Assembly (NCBI GenBank): GCA_910588925.1
Contig: CAJURV010000001.1
Location: 23,516-87,515, forward strand
Source of the DNA: an uncultured Rikenellaceae bacterium
GTDB taxonomy: Bacteria; Bacteroidota; Bacteroidia; Bacteroidales; Rikenellaceae
Direction of reading: 5' to 3'
DNA length: 64,000 bases
Position numbers and translations under genes: made by a program. Shown here piece by piece: positions 44,871 to 53,598 of the stretch (position 1 is its first letter; every line of letters starts with the position of its first letter). The notes under the pieces are model-generated. The model was not told the origin of the DNA, made no database searches, and saw nothing but the letters and a program-made list of their open reading frames with translations.

Positions 44871-46556
44871 TTAATCGGCCATCAGCTTCTTATAGCGCGG
44901 ACGGGTTGGTGCCGCGTCTCCGAGCCGTTTTTTCCTGTTCTCCTCGTACTCGCTGTACGATCCTTCAAAGAAAACCACGCGCGAATCGCCCTCGTAGGCT
45001 ATTATATGCGTAGCGACACGGTCGAGGAACCAACGGTCGTGGGAGATGATAACGGCACAACCGGCGAAATTCTGCAAACCCTCCTCCAAAGCACGCAATG
45101 TATTGACGTCTATATCGTTGGTAGGTTCGTCGAGCAATATCACATTACCCTCCTCCCTCAAAGCTATCGCCAAATGAAGCCTGTTACGCTCACCACCGGA
45201 GAGAACGCCGCACTTCTTTTCCTGATCGGCGCCGGTGAAGTTAAAACGCGAGAGGTAGGCGCGCGAGTTGACGGCGCGTCCGCCGAGCATTATGTTGTCG
45301 AGTCCGCCGGATACAACCTCGTACACGCTCTTCTCCGGATCTATAGAGCTGTGTTGCTGGTCGACATAAGCGAGCTTAACGGTCTCGCCCACACGGAACG
45401 AGCCTTTATCCTGTTTCTCAAGCCCCATGATGAGACGGAACAGTGTGGTTTTACCCGCGCCGTTGGGACCTATAACCCCCACTATACCGGCAGGAGGCAA
45501 CTTGAAAGAGAGATCCTCGAAAAGTACGCGATCGCCGTATGCCTTAGCCACGTTCTCGGCGTCTATCACCACATCGCCCAAACGCGGACCGTTGGGGATG
45601 AATATCTCCAGACGCTCCTCTTTTTGCTTGACATCCTCGTTCATCATGCGGTCGTAGGCGGCCAAACGCGCTTTAGACTTGGCATGACGTGCCGACGGGG
45701 CCATACGCACCCACTCCAACTCCCTCTCGAGAGTCTTGCGACGCTTGCTCTCCTGTTTCTCCTCCTGAGCCAAACGGTTGCTCTTCTGTTCGAGCCAGCT
45801 CGAATAGTTACCTTTCCATGGTATGCCGGCGCCACGGTCGAGTTCGAGAATCCATCCGGCCACGTTATCGAGGAAGTAACGGTCGTGAGTGACAGCTATG
45901 ACGGTACCTTTATATTGACGCAAATGTTGTTCGAGCCAGTCAATGCTCTCGGCGTCCAAATGGTTGGTAGGCTCGTCGAGCAATAACACGTCGGGCTCCT
46001 GCAAAAGCAACCTGCAGAGGGCCACACGTCTGCGTTCGCCGCCCGAGAGATTTTTCACGGGAGTGTCGCCGTCCGGGCATCGCAGGGCGTCCATCGCTCT
46101 GTCGAGCATGGAGTCGAGCTCCCAGCCGTTTTTATGTTCTATAAGCTCGGTAAGCTCGCCTTGACGCACGATAAGGGCATTCATGGCATCGTCGTCCATA
46201 GGTTCGGCGAACTTCAGATTGATCTCTTCGTACTCCTTGAGCAAAGCCACCACCTCGGCGCATCCCTCCTCCACAACCTGACGGACAGTCTTGTCGTCGT
46301 CAAGATGCGGGTCCTGCTCCAAATAGCCTACGCTATAACCGGGAGCGAAGACCACCTCGCCCTGATACGACTTGTCGATACCGGCGATGATCTTCATAAG
46401 TGTCGACTTACCGGAACCGTTCAGACCGATGATACCGATCTTCGCGCCGTAAAAGAACGACAGGTATATATCGTCGAGCACCTTTTTCTGATTGTTGAAA
46501 CTCTTGCTCACACCGACCATCGAAAAGATGATCTTCTTATCGTCAACTTCTGCCAT
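44871..46556 (-). CDS. ettA: Energy-dependent translational throttle protein (ABC-F ATPase)
   Basis: 561-residue soluble ABC-F protein with two ATPase domains. Walker A sites are GLNGSGKST and GPNGAGKTT; signatures are NLSGGERRRVALC and LSGGERNRLHLA; Walker B sites LLLDEPTNHLD and LLDEPTNDID. The arm and P-site linker region (RLAQEEKQESKRRKTLERELEWVRMAPSARHAKSKARLAAY) matches EttA closely. It binds the ribosomal E site and gates elongation according to ATP level (known for E. coli EttA). ATG at 46556 is preferred over an upstream in-frame TTG. It lies about 200 bases upstream of hisS and 107 downstream of asnS, all leftward. Confidence 0.93.
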   Translation of the reverse strand: MAEVDDKKIIFSMVGVSKSFNNQKKVLDDIYLSFFYGAKIGIIGLNGSGKSTLMKIIAGIDKSYQGEVVFAPGYSVGYLEQDPHLDDDKTVRQVVEEGCAEVVALLKEYEEINLKFAEPMDDDAMNALIVRQGELTELIEHKNGWELDSMLDRAMDALRCPDGDTPVKNLSGGERRRVALCRLLLQEPDVLLLDEPTNHLDAESIDWLEQHLRQYKGTVIAVTHDRYFLDNVAGWILELDRGAGIPWKGNYSSWLEQKSNRLAQEEKQESKRRKTLERELEWVRMAPSARHAKSKARLAAYDRMMNEDVKQKEERLEIFIPNGPRLGDVVIDAENVAKAYGDRVLFEDLSFKLPPAGIVGVIGPNGAGKTTLFRLIMGLEKQDKGSFRVGETVKLAYVDQQHSSIDPEKSVYEVVSGGLDNIMLGGRAVNSRAYLSRFNFTGADQEKKCGVLSGGERNRLHLAIALREEGNVILLDEPTNDIDVNTLRALEEGLQNFAGCAVIISHDRWFLDRVATHIIAYEGDSRVVFFEGSYSEYEENRKKRLGDAAPTRPRYKKLMAD

Positions 46557-46663
46557 ATTTTTCAAAATGCGTGCGGAGCACCTTTACGGTATATCCGCAC
46601 ACCTTATTTATAATAACAACTCGTCCGCACCGCAGACATATACATTATCGCCGAGCTGCCGGG

Positions 46664-48058
46664 CTAAAACTCCGCATTCTTGGGCGTACGCGGGAAAGGT
46701 ATCACATCGCGTATATTAGACATGCCGGTAACGAAGAGCACCAAACGCTCGAACCCGAGACCGAATCCGCTATGCGGCACGCTACCGAAACGACGGGTAT
46801 CGAGATACCACCACACGTCTTTTTCGGGTATGCCTAGCTCGGCTATCCTCGCCGAGAGCTTTTCGAGGCTCTCCTCACGCTGCGACCCGCCTATTATCTC
46901 GCCTATCTTGGGGAAAAGCACGTCCATGGCGCGCACCGTCTTACCGTCCTCGTTCTGCTTCATATAGAACGCCTTGATCTCTTTAGGATAACCCGTAAGT
47001 ATCACCGGCTTTTTGAAATGTTGCTCCACCAGATAGCGTTCGTGTTCGCTTTGCAGGTCGAGACCCCAACTTACGGGGAACTCGAACTTGTGACCCGACT
47101 CCATGAGTATCTTTATACCCTCGGTATAGTCCAGACGAACGAAATCGTTGTCGACCACGAAACGAAGCCTGTCTATCAGCTCATTATCGTACATCTTATT
47201 AAGAAAGGCTATATCGTCGGCACAATGCTCCAAGGCATAGCTTATAAGATATTTGAGGAAATCTTCGGCCAAATCCATGTTATCGTCGAGATCGTAGAAC
47301 GCCATTTCGGGCTCTATCATCCAAAACTCGGCCAAGTGGCGCGGAGTGTTTGAGTTTTCGGCTCTGAACGTAGGGCCGAACGTATATATCTCCGACAGGG
47401 CCGTTGCACCCAACTCGCCCTCCAACTGACCCGATACCGTAAGGTTGCACGACTTGCCGAAAAAGTCGCGGCTGTAATCGACCTTGCCCTCCGGCGTCTT
47501 GGGCACGTCGTTCAGATCGAGCGTGGTCACCTGGAACATCGCCCCCGCCCCCTCGGCATCCGAACCGGTGATAAGCGGAGTATGCAGATATACGAACCCT
47601 TTGCCATTAAAATAGTTGTGTATTGCAAAAGCCAATGCGTGACGTATGCGGAGTACGGCTCCGAACGTGTTGGTTCTCGGACGCAGATGGGCTATCTCGC
47701 GCAGGAACTCCAAAGTATGGCCCTTCTTCTGCAAAGGATAGGTCTCGGGATCGGCCGTACCGTAAAGCTCTATCTCGGAGGCTTGTATCTCCACGCCCTG
47801 TCCCGCGCCCTGCGACACCACCAGCGCACCACGCACCGCCAAAGACGACCCCGTAGTGATATTCTTAAGCAAATTCTCGTCGAAAGAGGCGGTATCGACC
47901 ACCACCTGTATATTATTTATAGTAGAACCGTCGTTAAGAGCTATGAACGCTACATTCTTATTACCGCGCTTGGTACGCACCCAACCCTTACACAACACGG
48001 AACGACCGTCTCCGGCCGAACTCAACAGATCTTTGATTTTAGTTCTTCTCGGTTCCAT
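46664..48058 (-). CDS. asnS: Asparagine--tRNA ligase
   Basis: Class IIb synthetase of 464 residues. The N-terminal OB fold ([25 protein letters not shown]) binds the anticodon. The catalytic core shows [23 protein letters not shown] (motif 1), [27 protein letters not shown] (motif 2) and [27 protein letters not shown] (motif 3). The NTPRH and NIRD..PFPR details fit AsnRS rather than AspRS. A TGACAATTTGTCA palindrome lies 69 bases upstream. Confidence 0.96.
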   Translation of the reverse strand: MEPRRTKIKDLLSSAGDGRSVLCKGWVRTKRGNKNVAFIALNDGSTINNIQVVVDTASFDENLLKNITTGSSLAVRGALVVSQGAGQGVEIQASEIELYGTADPETYPLQKKGHTLEFLREIAHLRPRTNTFGAVLRIRHALAFAIHNYFNGKGFVYLHTPLITGSDAEGAGAMFQVTTLDLNDVPKTPEGKVDYSRDFFGKSCNLTVSGQLEGELGATALSEIYTFGPTFRAENSNTPRHLAEFWMIEPEMAFYDLDDNMDLAEDFLKYLISYALEHCADDIAFLNKMYDNELIDRLRFVVDNDFVRLDYTEGIKILMESGHKFEFPVSWGLDLQSEHERYLVEQHFKKPVILTGYPKEIKAFYMKQNEDGKTVRAMDVLFPKIGEIIGGSQREESLEKLSARIAELGIPEKDVWWYLDTRRFGSVPHSGFGLGFERLVLFVTGMSNIRDVIPFPRTPKNAEF

Positions 48059-48574
48059 AGTTATTTCGTTTTTCAGACCGCTAATATAGGAAAAATCCGA
48101 CCTATATTCAAAATAATTTTCAAATATGACAATTTGTCAGTCAGACTACAAATCCGGATGCAATGCTGGAAAGAAAGAGTTTCACGAAAAAGTTGGCCAA
48201 AGAGACATTTGTATAATTGACCAATAAAACCACATAAAACCACAAAACAACACCCCGAACCGACACAAAGACACCATTTATACGCTACTACTATTTATTA
48301 TACAATAAACACAAATAAATAGATTAAAAAACATAAATAAAGCAACCGACAACCACACTTAACAAAGCCGCCTAACCCCACAAAAACGGCCTGCCAACAC
48401 CTTTCGAGACCATATTTAGGCTCGAAGAGGAGACAAAACAACGCCAATCGCTCAAAAGAGCAATTTTAGGGCAATATTTAAAATAAAGGCAAAATTATTT
48501 AATACCATTTCGCATAATAATAAAATACTCTCGAAGCTAAATTATCAAAAAAGCACTCAATACGACCCTATAAA
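48059..48574. other. AT-rich, A/C-biased gap upstream of asnS
   Basis: About 515 bases without a gene. From 48220 to 48400 the plus strand is strikingly rich in A and C and poor in G. It contains the palindrome at 48127-48139 and an imperfect minus-strand -7 box (CATATTTG, 48121-48128) that may serve asnS. Confidence 0.6.
48127..48139. promoter_or_regulatory. Palindrome TGACAATTTGTCA upstream of asnS
   Basis: Perfect palindrome around a central T, overlapping the candidate asnS -7 region. A close relative lies upstream of the rubredoxin gene (48901-48913). Confidence 0.45.
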
Positions 48575-48576
48575 AC

Positions 48577-48605
48577 GAAAAAACCGCCCCGAAAAGGAGC
48601 GGTTT
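48577..48605 (-). terminator. Terminator of the rubredoxin gene
   Basis: AAACCGC (48581-48587) with GCGGTTT (48599-48605), plus inner CC/GG, and a T-rich tail on the minus strand. Confidence 0.8.
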
Positions 48606-48627
48606 CAGCCATTCGCCGAGATCGACA

Positions 48628-48789
48628 TTAGTCTATCACTTCGAAAACCTCTTTACCTTCACCACAGAGAGGGCACACGAAATCTTCGGGCAGATCTTCG
48701 AACGGGGTTCCGGGCTCGATACCGTTATCGGGATCGCCTATCTCGGGATCATAAATCCAACCGCAAACAGTGCATTTGTACTTTTTCAT
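48628..48789 (-). CDS. Rubredoxin
   Basis: 53-residue one-iron electron carrier. Iron ligands are the four cysteines in YKCTVCGW (Cys6, Cys9) and FVCPLCGEG near residues 39-42; the fold residues [23 protein letters not shown] between them are the family consensus. Cytoplasmic; in anaerobes it usually passes electrons to peroxide or superoxide reductases such as rubrerythrin, but no partner gene is adjacent. Single gene with its own terminator and a palindromic site 112 bases upstream. Confidence 0.95.
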   Translation of the reverse strand: MKKYKCTVCGWIYDPEIGDPDNGIEPGTPFEDLPEDFVCPLCGEGKEVFEVID

Positions 48790-49185
48790 AATATTTCCGT
48801 TTTTTAAGGTTATAGAAAAATAAACGTTTTTTATAGCTTCAAATCAAAAACCGTACCACAAAAAGAGGTGGGCCGATCGGGAATGCGGGAGATAAAATAC
48901 TGACATTTTGTCATGTGTTATAGGAATATCCCGGGAGCAGATCATGCGCACTATTTCCCTAAACTATGAAAGAGCAATCTATACTCTCGTCTCTATGGCG
49001 GTTAAATCGCGGGCCACGCATTGCGGCATGCCGAAACTTACATAACAGAAACCGCTTTTACGATCTATCGTATATCCGGTTCTCTCCACCCGTCAAAGCT
49101 CCTCCCGTTTTACGACGCCAACAATGTATTTACCTATAAAGAGAGCCATAGACAATGCCGGCCCCAAACTAAAAGTAGGTTCTTA
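48790..49185. other. 396-bp gap between rubredoxin and purB
   Basis: No gene supported. It holds the palindrome TGACATTTTGTCA (48901-48913). An open stretch at 49021-49224 on the plus strand runs into the purB terminator and looks random. Confidence 0.6.
48901..48913. promoter_or_regulatory. Palindrome TGACATTTTGTCA upstream of rubredoxin
   Basis: TGACA-TTT-TGTCA, 112 bases upstream of the rubredoxin start; differs by one base from the site upstream of asnS. Confidence 0.4.
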
Positions 49186-49222
49186 AAACAAAAAAGCGTC
49201 GGCATGCAAATACCGACGCTTT
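49186..49222 (-). terminator. Terminator of purB
   Basis: AAAGCGTCGG / CCGACGCTTT (10-bp stem) with a T-run on the minus strand. Confidence 0.88.
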
Positions 49223-49239
49223 AAATACATATTTATCAC

Positions 49240-50595
49240 TTAGTATAGTTCCACACCCGTATAAGTGCCCGGAGAGAGACGACGCAACTCCTCTTTGACG
49301 CTCTCGGCCACATCCAACGACTCTATGAAGCTCGCCATATCGTCCTTTGTAATGGCTTTATTGGTGCGTGTGAGAGCCTTTAACGCCTCGTAGGGGTTGG
49401 GATAGTTCTCGCGTCGCAGGATAGTCTGTATCCCCTCTGCTACGACGGCCCAGTTGTTTTCGAGGTCGCCATCAATAGCTTCCCTGTTGATTATCAGTTT
49501 GTCGAGACCGCGGGTTATAGATCTTATCGCTATTATGGTGTGAGCCAAAGGAACGCCCACATTACGGAGCACCGTAGAGTCGGTCAAGTCGCGTTGCATG
49601 CGCGACACGGGCAATTTAGAGGCCAGATGACCGAACAAAGCGTTGGCGATACCGAGGTTGCCTTCCCCGTTTTCGAAGTCTATAGGATTGACCTTATGCG
49701 GCATAGCCGACGAACCTACCTCTCCGGCCTTGATCTTCTGCTTGAAGTACTCCATCGAAATATAGGTCCACATATCCCGGCTAAGGTCTATCAATACGGT
49801 ATTGATGCGCGCCAAAGCGTCGAAAATAGCGGCGATATTGTCGTAATGCTCTATCTGTGTGGTTATCTGCGAGCGATCGAGACCGAGCGTACCGTTAACG
49901 AAACCGTTGGCGAACCCTACCCAATCTATTCCGGGATAGGCCGCATGATGAGCGTTGAAATTACCCGTAGCGCCACCGAACTTGGCGGGGAAAGGAACGC
50001 TCTCGAGCATGGCTTTCTGCTTGGAGAGACGCTCCACGAACACCATTATCTCCTTGCCGAGACGTGTGGGCGAGGCAGGCTGTCCGTGAGTATGGGCGAG
50101 CATGGGCACCTCACGCCACTCCTGTGCCAGAGACACGAGCTTATCTATAAACGTCTGAAGCATCGGATGATATACATTCTTCAAAGCATCGCGCAAAGAA
50201 TACGGAGTGGCCGTGTTGTTTATGTCCTGCGAGGTAAGGCCGAAATGGACGAACTCACGGCTATCGCCCAACCGCATGGCATCCATCTTATCTTTTATAA
50301 AGTATTCGACGGCCTTTACGTCGTGATTGGTGGTCTTCTCTATTTGCTTGACTGCGGCGGCATCTTCCACGGAGAAATTGCGGTATATATCGCGCAACTC
50401 CTCGTAACGCCCCTCGTCGAAACCGGCCAACTGCGGAAGCGGCAACCTGCAAAGAGCTATGAAATATTCTATCTCTACCAATACGCGGTAACGTATCAGC
50501 GCATATTCCGAAAAATAATCGGCCAACTCCCCGCAATTTTTGCGATAACGGCCGTCTATCGGAGATATCGCAGTCAACGTATTCAAATCCATCAT
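49240..50595 (-). CDS. purB: Adenylosuccinate lyase
   Basis: Catalyses two fumarate-releasing steps: SAICAR to AICAR, and adenylosuccinate to AMP. 451 residues, of the E. coli PurB type (LTAISPIDGRYRKNCGELADYFSEYALIRYRV at the start). Signature blocks are TTNHDVKAVEYFIKD, FGLTSQDINNTA, MLAHTHGQPASPTRLGKE with the catalytic His, and GSSAMPHKVNPIDFENGEGNL with the flexible catalytic Ser loop. The start is one of two adjacent ATGs. Minus-strand TATTTTTG at 50640-50647 is a good -7 box. Confidence 0.96.
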   Translation of the reverse strand: MMDLNTLTAISPIDGRYRKNCGELADYFSEYALIRYRVLVEIEYFIALCRLPLPQLAGFDEGRYEELRDIYRNFSVEDAAAVKQIEKTTNHDVKAVEYFIKDKMDAMRLGDSREFVHFGLTSQDINNTATPYSLRDALKNVYHPMLQTFIDKLVSLAQEWREVPMLAHTHGQPASPTRLGKEIMVFVERLSKQKAMLESVPFPAKFGGATGNFNAHHAAYPGIDWVGFANGFVNGTLGLDRSQITTQIEHYDNIAAIFDALARINTVLIDLSRDMWTYISMEYFKQKIKAGEVGSSAMPHKVNPIDFENGEGNLGIANALFGHLASKLPVSRMQRDLTDSTVLRNVGVPLAHTIIAIRSITRGLDKLIINREAIDGDLENNWAVVAEGIQTILRRENYPNPYEALKALTRTNKAITKDDMASFIESLDVAESVKEELRRLSPGTYTGVELY

Positions 50596-50639
50596 GATAA
50601 GTTTTAACCCGCCAACATCGCGGGAATCGTTTTAAATTG

Positions 50640-50647
50640 CAAAAATA
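50640..50647 (-). promoter_or_regulatory. purB -7 box
   Basis: Minus strand TATTTTTG, 45 bases upstream of purB. Confidence 0.55.
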
Positions 50648-50745
50648 ATAATTTTCGGCACAAGAACCTCCCGAAAACATTGAAAATTATATCCCTCCAG
50701 CCCTAAAAACAATGCCCGGGCATACTAAACGACCGAAGTTATCGT

Positions 50746-50753
50746 TATCTTTG
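50746..50753 (+). promoter_or_regulatory. -7 box of the DUF4834 gene
   Basis: TATCTTTG, 55 bases before the ATG at 50808. Confidence 0.55.
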
Positions 50754-50807
50754 CACCGGACAGACCCTGGCGAACAGGTCGGTTACGTCATAAAGCACAA
50801 AACGAAA

Positions 50808-51041
50808 ATGGCACTACTGGGCACTATATTCACCATAATAATAGTATTCTATCTTATAAACCTCGTTTTTAAGATAGTAATACGTCACTGGATAAACAAA
50901 AACATCTACAAAAGCGGAGGCTCTTTCTTCCATCGCCAGAATGCGCCGCGCAAAGAGGGCGACATAAGAATAGACAAACAAGCCAAAGAGAAACGCGTAA
51001 AATCCGACGTAGGCGAATATGTCGATTTCGAGGAGATGTAA
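50808..51041 (+). CDS. DUF4834-like small membrane protein
   Basis: 77 residues: one N-terminal transmembrane helix (LLGTIFTIIIVFYLINLVFKIVI), then a basic segment and an acidic C-terminus (VGEYVDFEEM). The layout fits the Bacteroidetes DUF4834 family, of unknown function. ATG at 50808 is chosen because the -7 box TATCTTTG lies 55 bases upstream and the added N-terminus of a longer reading has no helix or homology. It converges on the cupin gene, with an 18-base gap holding a weak 5-bp hairpin. Confidence 0.72.
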   Translation: MALLGTIFTIIIVFYLINLVFKIVIRHWINKNIYKSGGSFFHRQNAPRKEGDIRIDKQAKEKRVKSDVGEYVDFEEM

Positions 51042-51059
51042 AGCCTACCTTAAGAAAGG

Positions 51060-51386
51060 CTACCCCTCCTTATGCACCGCGATCCATACGCATTCGGGGC
51101 ATTCCGACGTATTTGACACACGATGCCTCACATGCGCCGGTATCGTCACGTGATCACCCTCGCAAAGCTCATCAACGCTCATATCGTCGTACATTATTTC
51201 GGCCTTGCCTTTGAGCACCGTCACCCATTCGTCGCCGGACTGGTCGTACCATTTCCCTCGCTCCGTAACGTGCCCTTTGGAGACTATGCGTTCGACGCGA
51301 AAACCTTTACCGGAAAATAACGTCTCCGTAAACTCGCCTTTGTCGAGATCGACCCCGTGTAAGTCGAAAAGATTCTTAAGATACAT
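51060..51386 (-). CDS. Cupin-domain protein
   Basis: 108-residue single-domain cupin, beta-barrel with probable metal site. The motifs are degenerate: WYDQSGDEWVTVLKGKAEI (cupin motif 1, lacking the usual HxH pair) and GDHVTIPAHVRHRVSN (motif 2, with two His). Small stand-alone cupins of this kind bind or isomerise small molecules; no substrate can be inferred. ATG at 51386 is used over an upstream TTG. It lies 13 bases after the Smr gene and is probably co-transcribed with it. Confidence 0.82.
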   Translation of the reverse strand: MYLKNLFDLHGVDLDKGEFTETLFSGKGFRVERIVSKGHVTERGKWYDQSGDEWVTVLKGKAEIMYDDMSVDELCEGDHVTIPAHVRHRVSNTSECPECVWIAVHKEG

Positions 51387-51399
51387 AAGCCTCAATGTA

Positions 51400-52242
51400 T
51401 CAGTAAAACACCATTATAGCTCCGTAACCGTACTCGGCGAAAGAGGCGTCCTGCCACGACAGTTTCGGATAGTCGCGCCTCAGACGGCGTTGCAGCTCGT
51501 ATTTGAGCTTGCCGCTACCCACGCCGTGTATGAATACCACCCGACCGTGTCCGCCGCTTTTTACAGCAAGCGACATAACTATATCGAAACGCGACATCTG
51601 AGCCTCCAATATCTCGCCTGCCGACATGCCCTCCGTGGAGGACAACAGCTCCTCGGCATGAAGGTCTACCACCTCCTCCGACGGCTTTTTCACCGCGGCC
51701 GGCTTTACAGCAACCTGTTTGGGCACATCAACTCCCAACACCTCCGAAAGACGTTCCATCTCCACTACACGCAATCTGCCGGTATCCGAAGACTCCTCGG
51801 CATCTACAGGAGCAACGGGCTCTTCCACCTCCTCAGCATCGTCGTCCGACATGTTATCGGATGCAACTGCGGCCTCATTGAGCGCGGCGACATTCTTAAG
51901 ATACTGTTGGCGCAACTGGGCCACATCCACCATATCTTCGTCATCGCCATAGTCGTTCACGAGCGATATTTTACCGTAACGGCTATATGCAGCGGCCCTT
52001 TTGACATCTTTTTTCTCCTCCGGGGCGCGACGTCGCGATGCACCCGGCTTATGATCGCCTACACCTATCTTCGCTATGGCCTCGAGCTCGTCCTCTTCGG
52101 CTACGGCAACCAAATCGGTAAGAGGAGCAGGAACATCGAAACCGTCCTCCATCTCCACCGTAGCCACGGCGCCTTTTATAGAGACCACGACACCTGACCC
52201 GGTATCGCTCAAAAACTTGACTCTGTCGCCTATCCTTATCAT
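51400..52242 (-). CDS. Smr-domain protein (DUF2027-type architecture)
   Basis: 280 residues. The N-terminus MIRIGDRVKFLSDTGSGVVVSIKGAVATVEM is an SH3/KOW-like barrel as in DUF2027 proteins. The centre (about 70-190) is low-complexity, acidic and Ala/Val-rich. The C-terminal Smr domain (about 195-280) shows EVVDLHAEELL and VVFIHGVGSGKLKYELQRRL, the DxH and HGxG motifs of MutS2-type nickases. The usual ordered middle domain of this family looks shortened. It may act in DNA or collided-ribosome/mRNA processing. Divergent from queA, with overlapping promoter regions. Confidence 0.83.
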   Translation of the reverse strand: MIRIGDRVKFLSDTGSGVVVSIKGAVATVEMEDGFDVPAPLTDLVAVAEEDELEAIAKIGVGDHKPGASRRRAPEEKKDVKRAAAYSRYGKISLVNDYGDDEDMVDVAQLRQQYLKNVAALNEAAVASDNMSDDDAEEVEEPVAPVDAEESSDTGRLRVVEMERLSEVLGVDVPKQVAVKPAAVKKPSEEVVDLHAEELLSSTEGMSAGEILEAQMSRFDIVMSLAVKSGGHGRVVFIHGVGSGKLKYELQRRLRRDYPKLSWQDASFAEYGYGAIMVFY

Positions 52243-52313
52243 ATCTCAAATGTTTTTAACCGTATAAGAGAGCTGCCTTACGCAGGCACGCCCCACACCG
52301 TTCTTATTCCCGA

Positions 52314-52321
52314 CAAAATTA
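52314..52321 (-). promoter_or_regulatory. -7 box of the Smr-cupin unit
   Basis: Minus strand TAATTTTG, 72 bases upstream of the Smr gene; one base from the queA -7 box on the other strand. Confidence 0.5.
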
Positions 52322-52322
52322 G

Positions 52323-52330
52323 TACATTTG
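52323..52330 (+). promoter_or_regulatory. queA -7 box
   Basis: TACATTTG, 54 bases before queA. Confidence 0.6.
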
Positions 52331-52383
52331 CGGAATAATCGTATCTCAAAAAGGCCGGCACATGCGGCTTTATACACAACGCA

Positions 52384-53598
52384 ATGACTGACAGAAAAAT
52401 AGACATAAAAGATTTCGACTACGAGCTGCCCGAGGAGCGCATCGCAAAATTCCCCACACCGCGCCGTGGCGACTCCAAACTGTTGTTCTGGGACGGTTCG
52501 CCGCACGCCGCATCGTTCGACAAGGCGCACGAATTTCTACCCGACGGATGTACGCTCGTCTTCAACGATACCAAAGTGATAAGGGCCCGTCTGCTTTTCT
52601 TCAAGGAGAGCGGCGCCCGCATAGAGATATTCTGCCTCGAACCGCGCTACCCGGCCGATTACGAAAGAGCTTTCGCCGCCACCGGCACATCACAATGGTC
52701 GTGCATGGTGGGCAATCTGCGCAAATGGAAAGAGGGGGTGCTAACCGCACGTTTCACCCACGATGGAAGCGAACATACGCTCACAGCCGAACGTATCGGA
52801 CAGGAGGGCAAGGAGCAGATCGTACGCTTCACATGGAGCGACCCTGAAATGACCTTCGGACGCCTGTTGGAGACACTCGGACGCATACCCATACCGCCGT
52901 ATCTCAACCGCGAGAGTTGCGAGAGCGACAACACACGATACCAAACCGTCTACTCGCGGGCTGAAGGGTCGGTAGCGGCGCCCACGGCAGGTCTGCATTT
53001 CACGGACGAGACAATAGACGCTCTCCGCCGTAAAGGCCACCCCACGGCCGAAGTCACACTGCACGTGGGCGCTGGGACGTTTCTGCCCGTCAAGGAGGAG
53101 AACGCCGCCGACCACCCCATGCACACCGAGCATTTCAGCGTCACCGAAAAGACCATAGAAAAACTGATAGCCGGATACGGCAACATAATAGCAGTAGGAA
53201 CGACATCGGTGCGTACGCTCGAATCGCTCCCTGTACTGGGCTACCGCATACTCACCGACGGCGACCCGCACTGCGACAGGGTCATAGGCCAATGGGAGAG
53301 CTACGGCATAGACGAAACAACCGACGGGCTGACCCTGCTCAAAACGCTGGCAGACCACATGCGCCGCCACAGGCTCGACAGGATCGACGGCTCCACCCGC
53401 ATAATGATAACGCCACCTTACCGCTGGCGCGTAGTGCGCGGCATGTTCACCAACTTCCACCAACCGCAAAGCACGTTGCTCCTGTTGGTATGCGCCCTTA
53501 TAGGACCCGCCTGGCGCGAGCTATACCGCTATGCCATGGACAACGATTTCCGCTTTCTCAGCTACGGCGACTCATCCCTTCTTATACCCCCGAGATAA
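52384..53598 (+). CDS. queA: S-adenosylmethionine:tRNA ribosyltransferase-isomerase
   Basis: Transfers and isomerises ribose from SAM to preQ1 in tRNA, giving epoxyqueuosine at the wobble position. 404 residues, longer than E. coli QueA (about 356), with extra residues in the middle. Signatures: DFDYELPEERIAKFPTPRRGDSKLL at the N-terminus, LVFNDTKVIRARL, the SVAAPTAGLHFT block, LHVGAGTFLPVK, and the C-terminal RIMITPPYRWRVVRGMFTNFHQPQSTLLLLV. Its stop overlaps the ygiQ start (TAATG), so the two are co-translated. Confidence 0.95.
   Translation: MTDRKIDIKDFDYELPEERIAKFPTPRRGDSKLLFWDGSPHAASFDKAHEFLPDGCTLVFNDTKVIRARLLFFKESGARIEIFCLEPRYPADYERAFAATGTSQWSCMVGNLRKWKEGVLTARFTHDGSEHTLTAERIGQEGKEQIVRFTWSDPEMTFGRLLETLGRIPIPPYLNRESCESDNTRYQTVYSRAEGSVAAPTAGLHFTDETIDALRRKGHPTAEVTLHVGAGTFLPVKEENAADHPMHTEHFSVTEKTIEKLIAGYGNIIAVGTTSVRTLESLPVLGYRILTDGDPHCDRVIGQWESYGIDETTDGLTLLKTLADHMRRHRLDRIDGSTRIMITPPYRWRVVRGMFTNFHQPQSTLLLLVCALIGPAWRELYRYAMDNDFRFLSYGDSSLLIPPR

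Noticed and set aside
49021-49224. 67-codon frame between rubredoxin and purB
   Set aside because: It runs through the purB terminator, has no promoter or homology, and its composition looks random.
53292-53597. Longer N-terminus for the YgiQ-family protein
   Set aside because: These codons lie inside queA in another frame and are Arg/Pro/His-rich without homology; the TAATG start at 53598 fits the family start.
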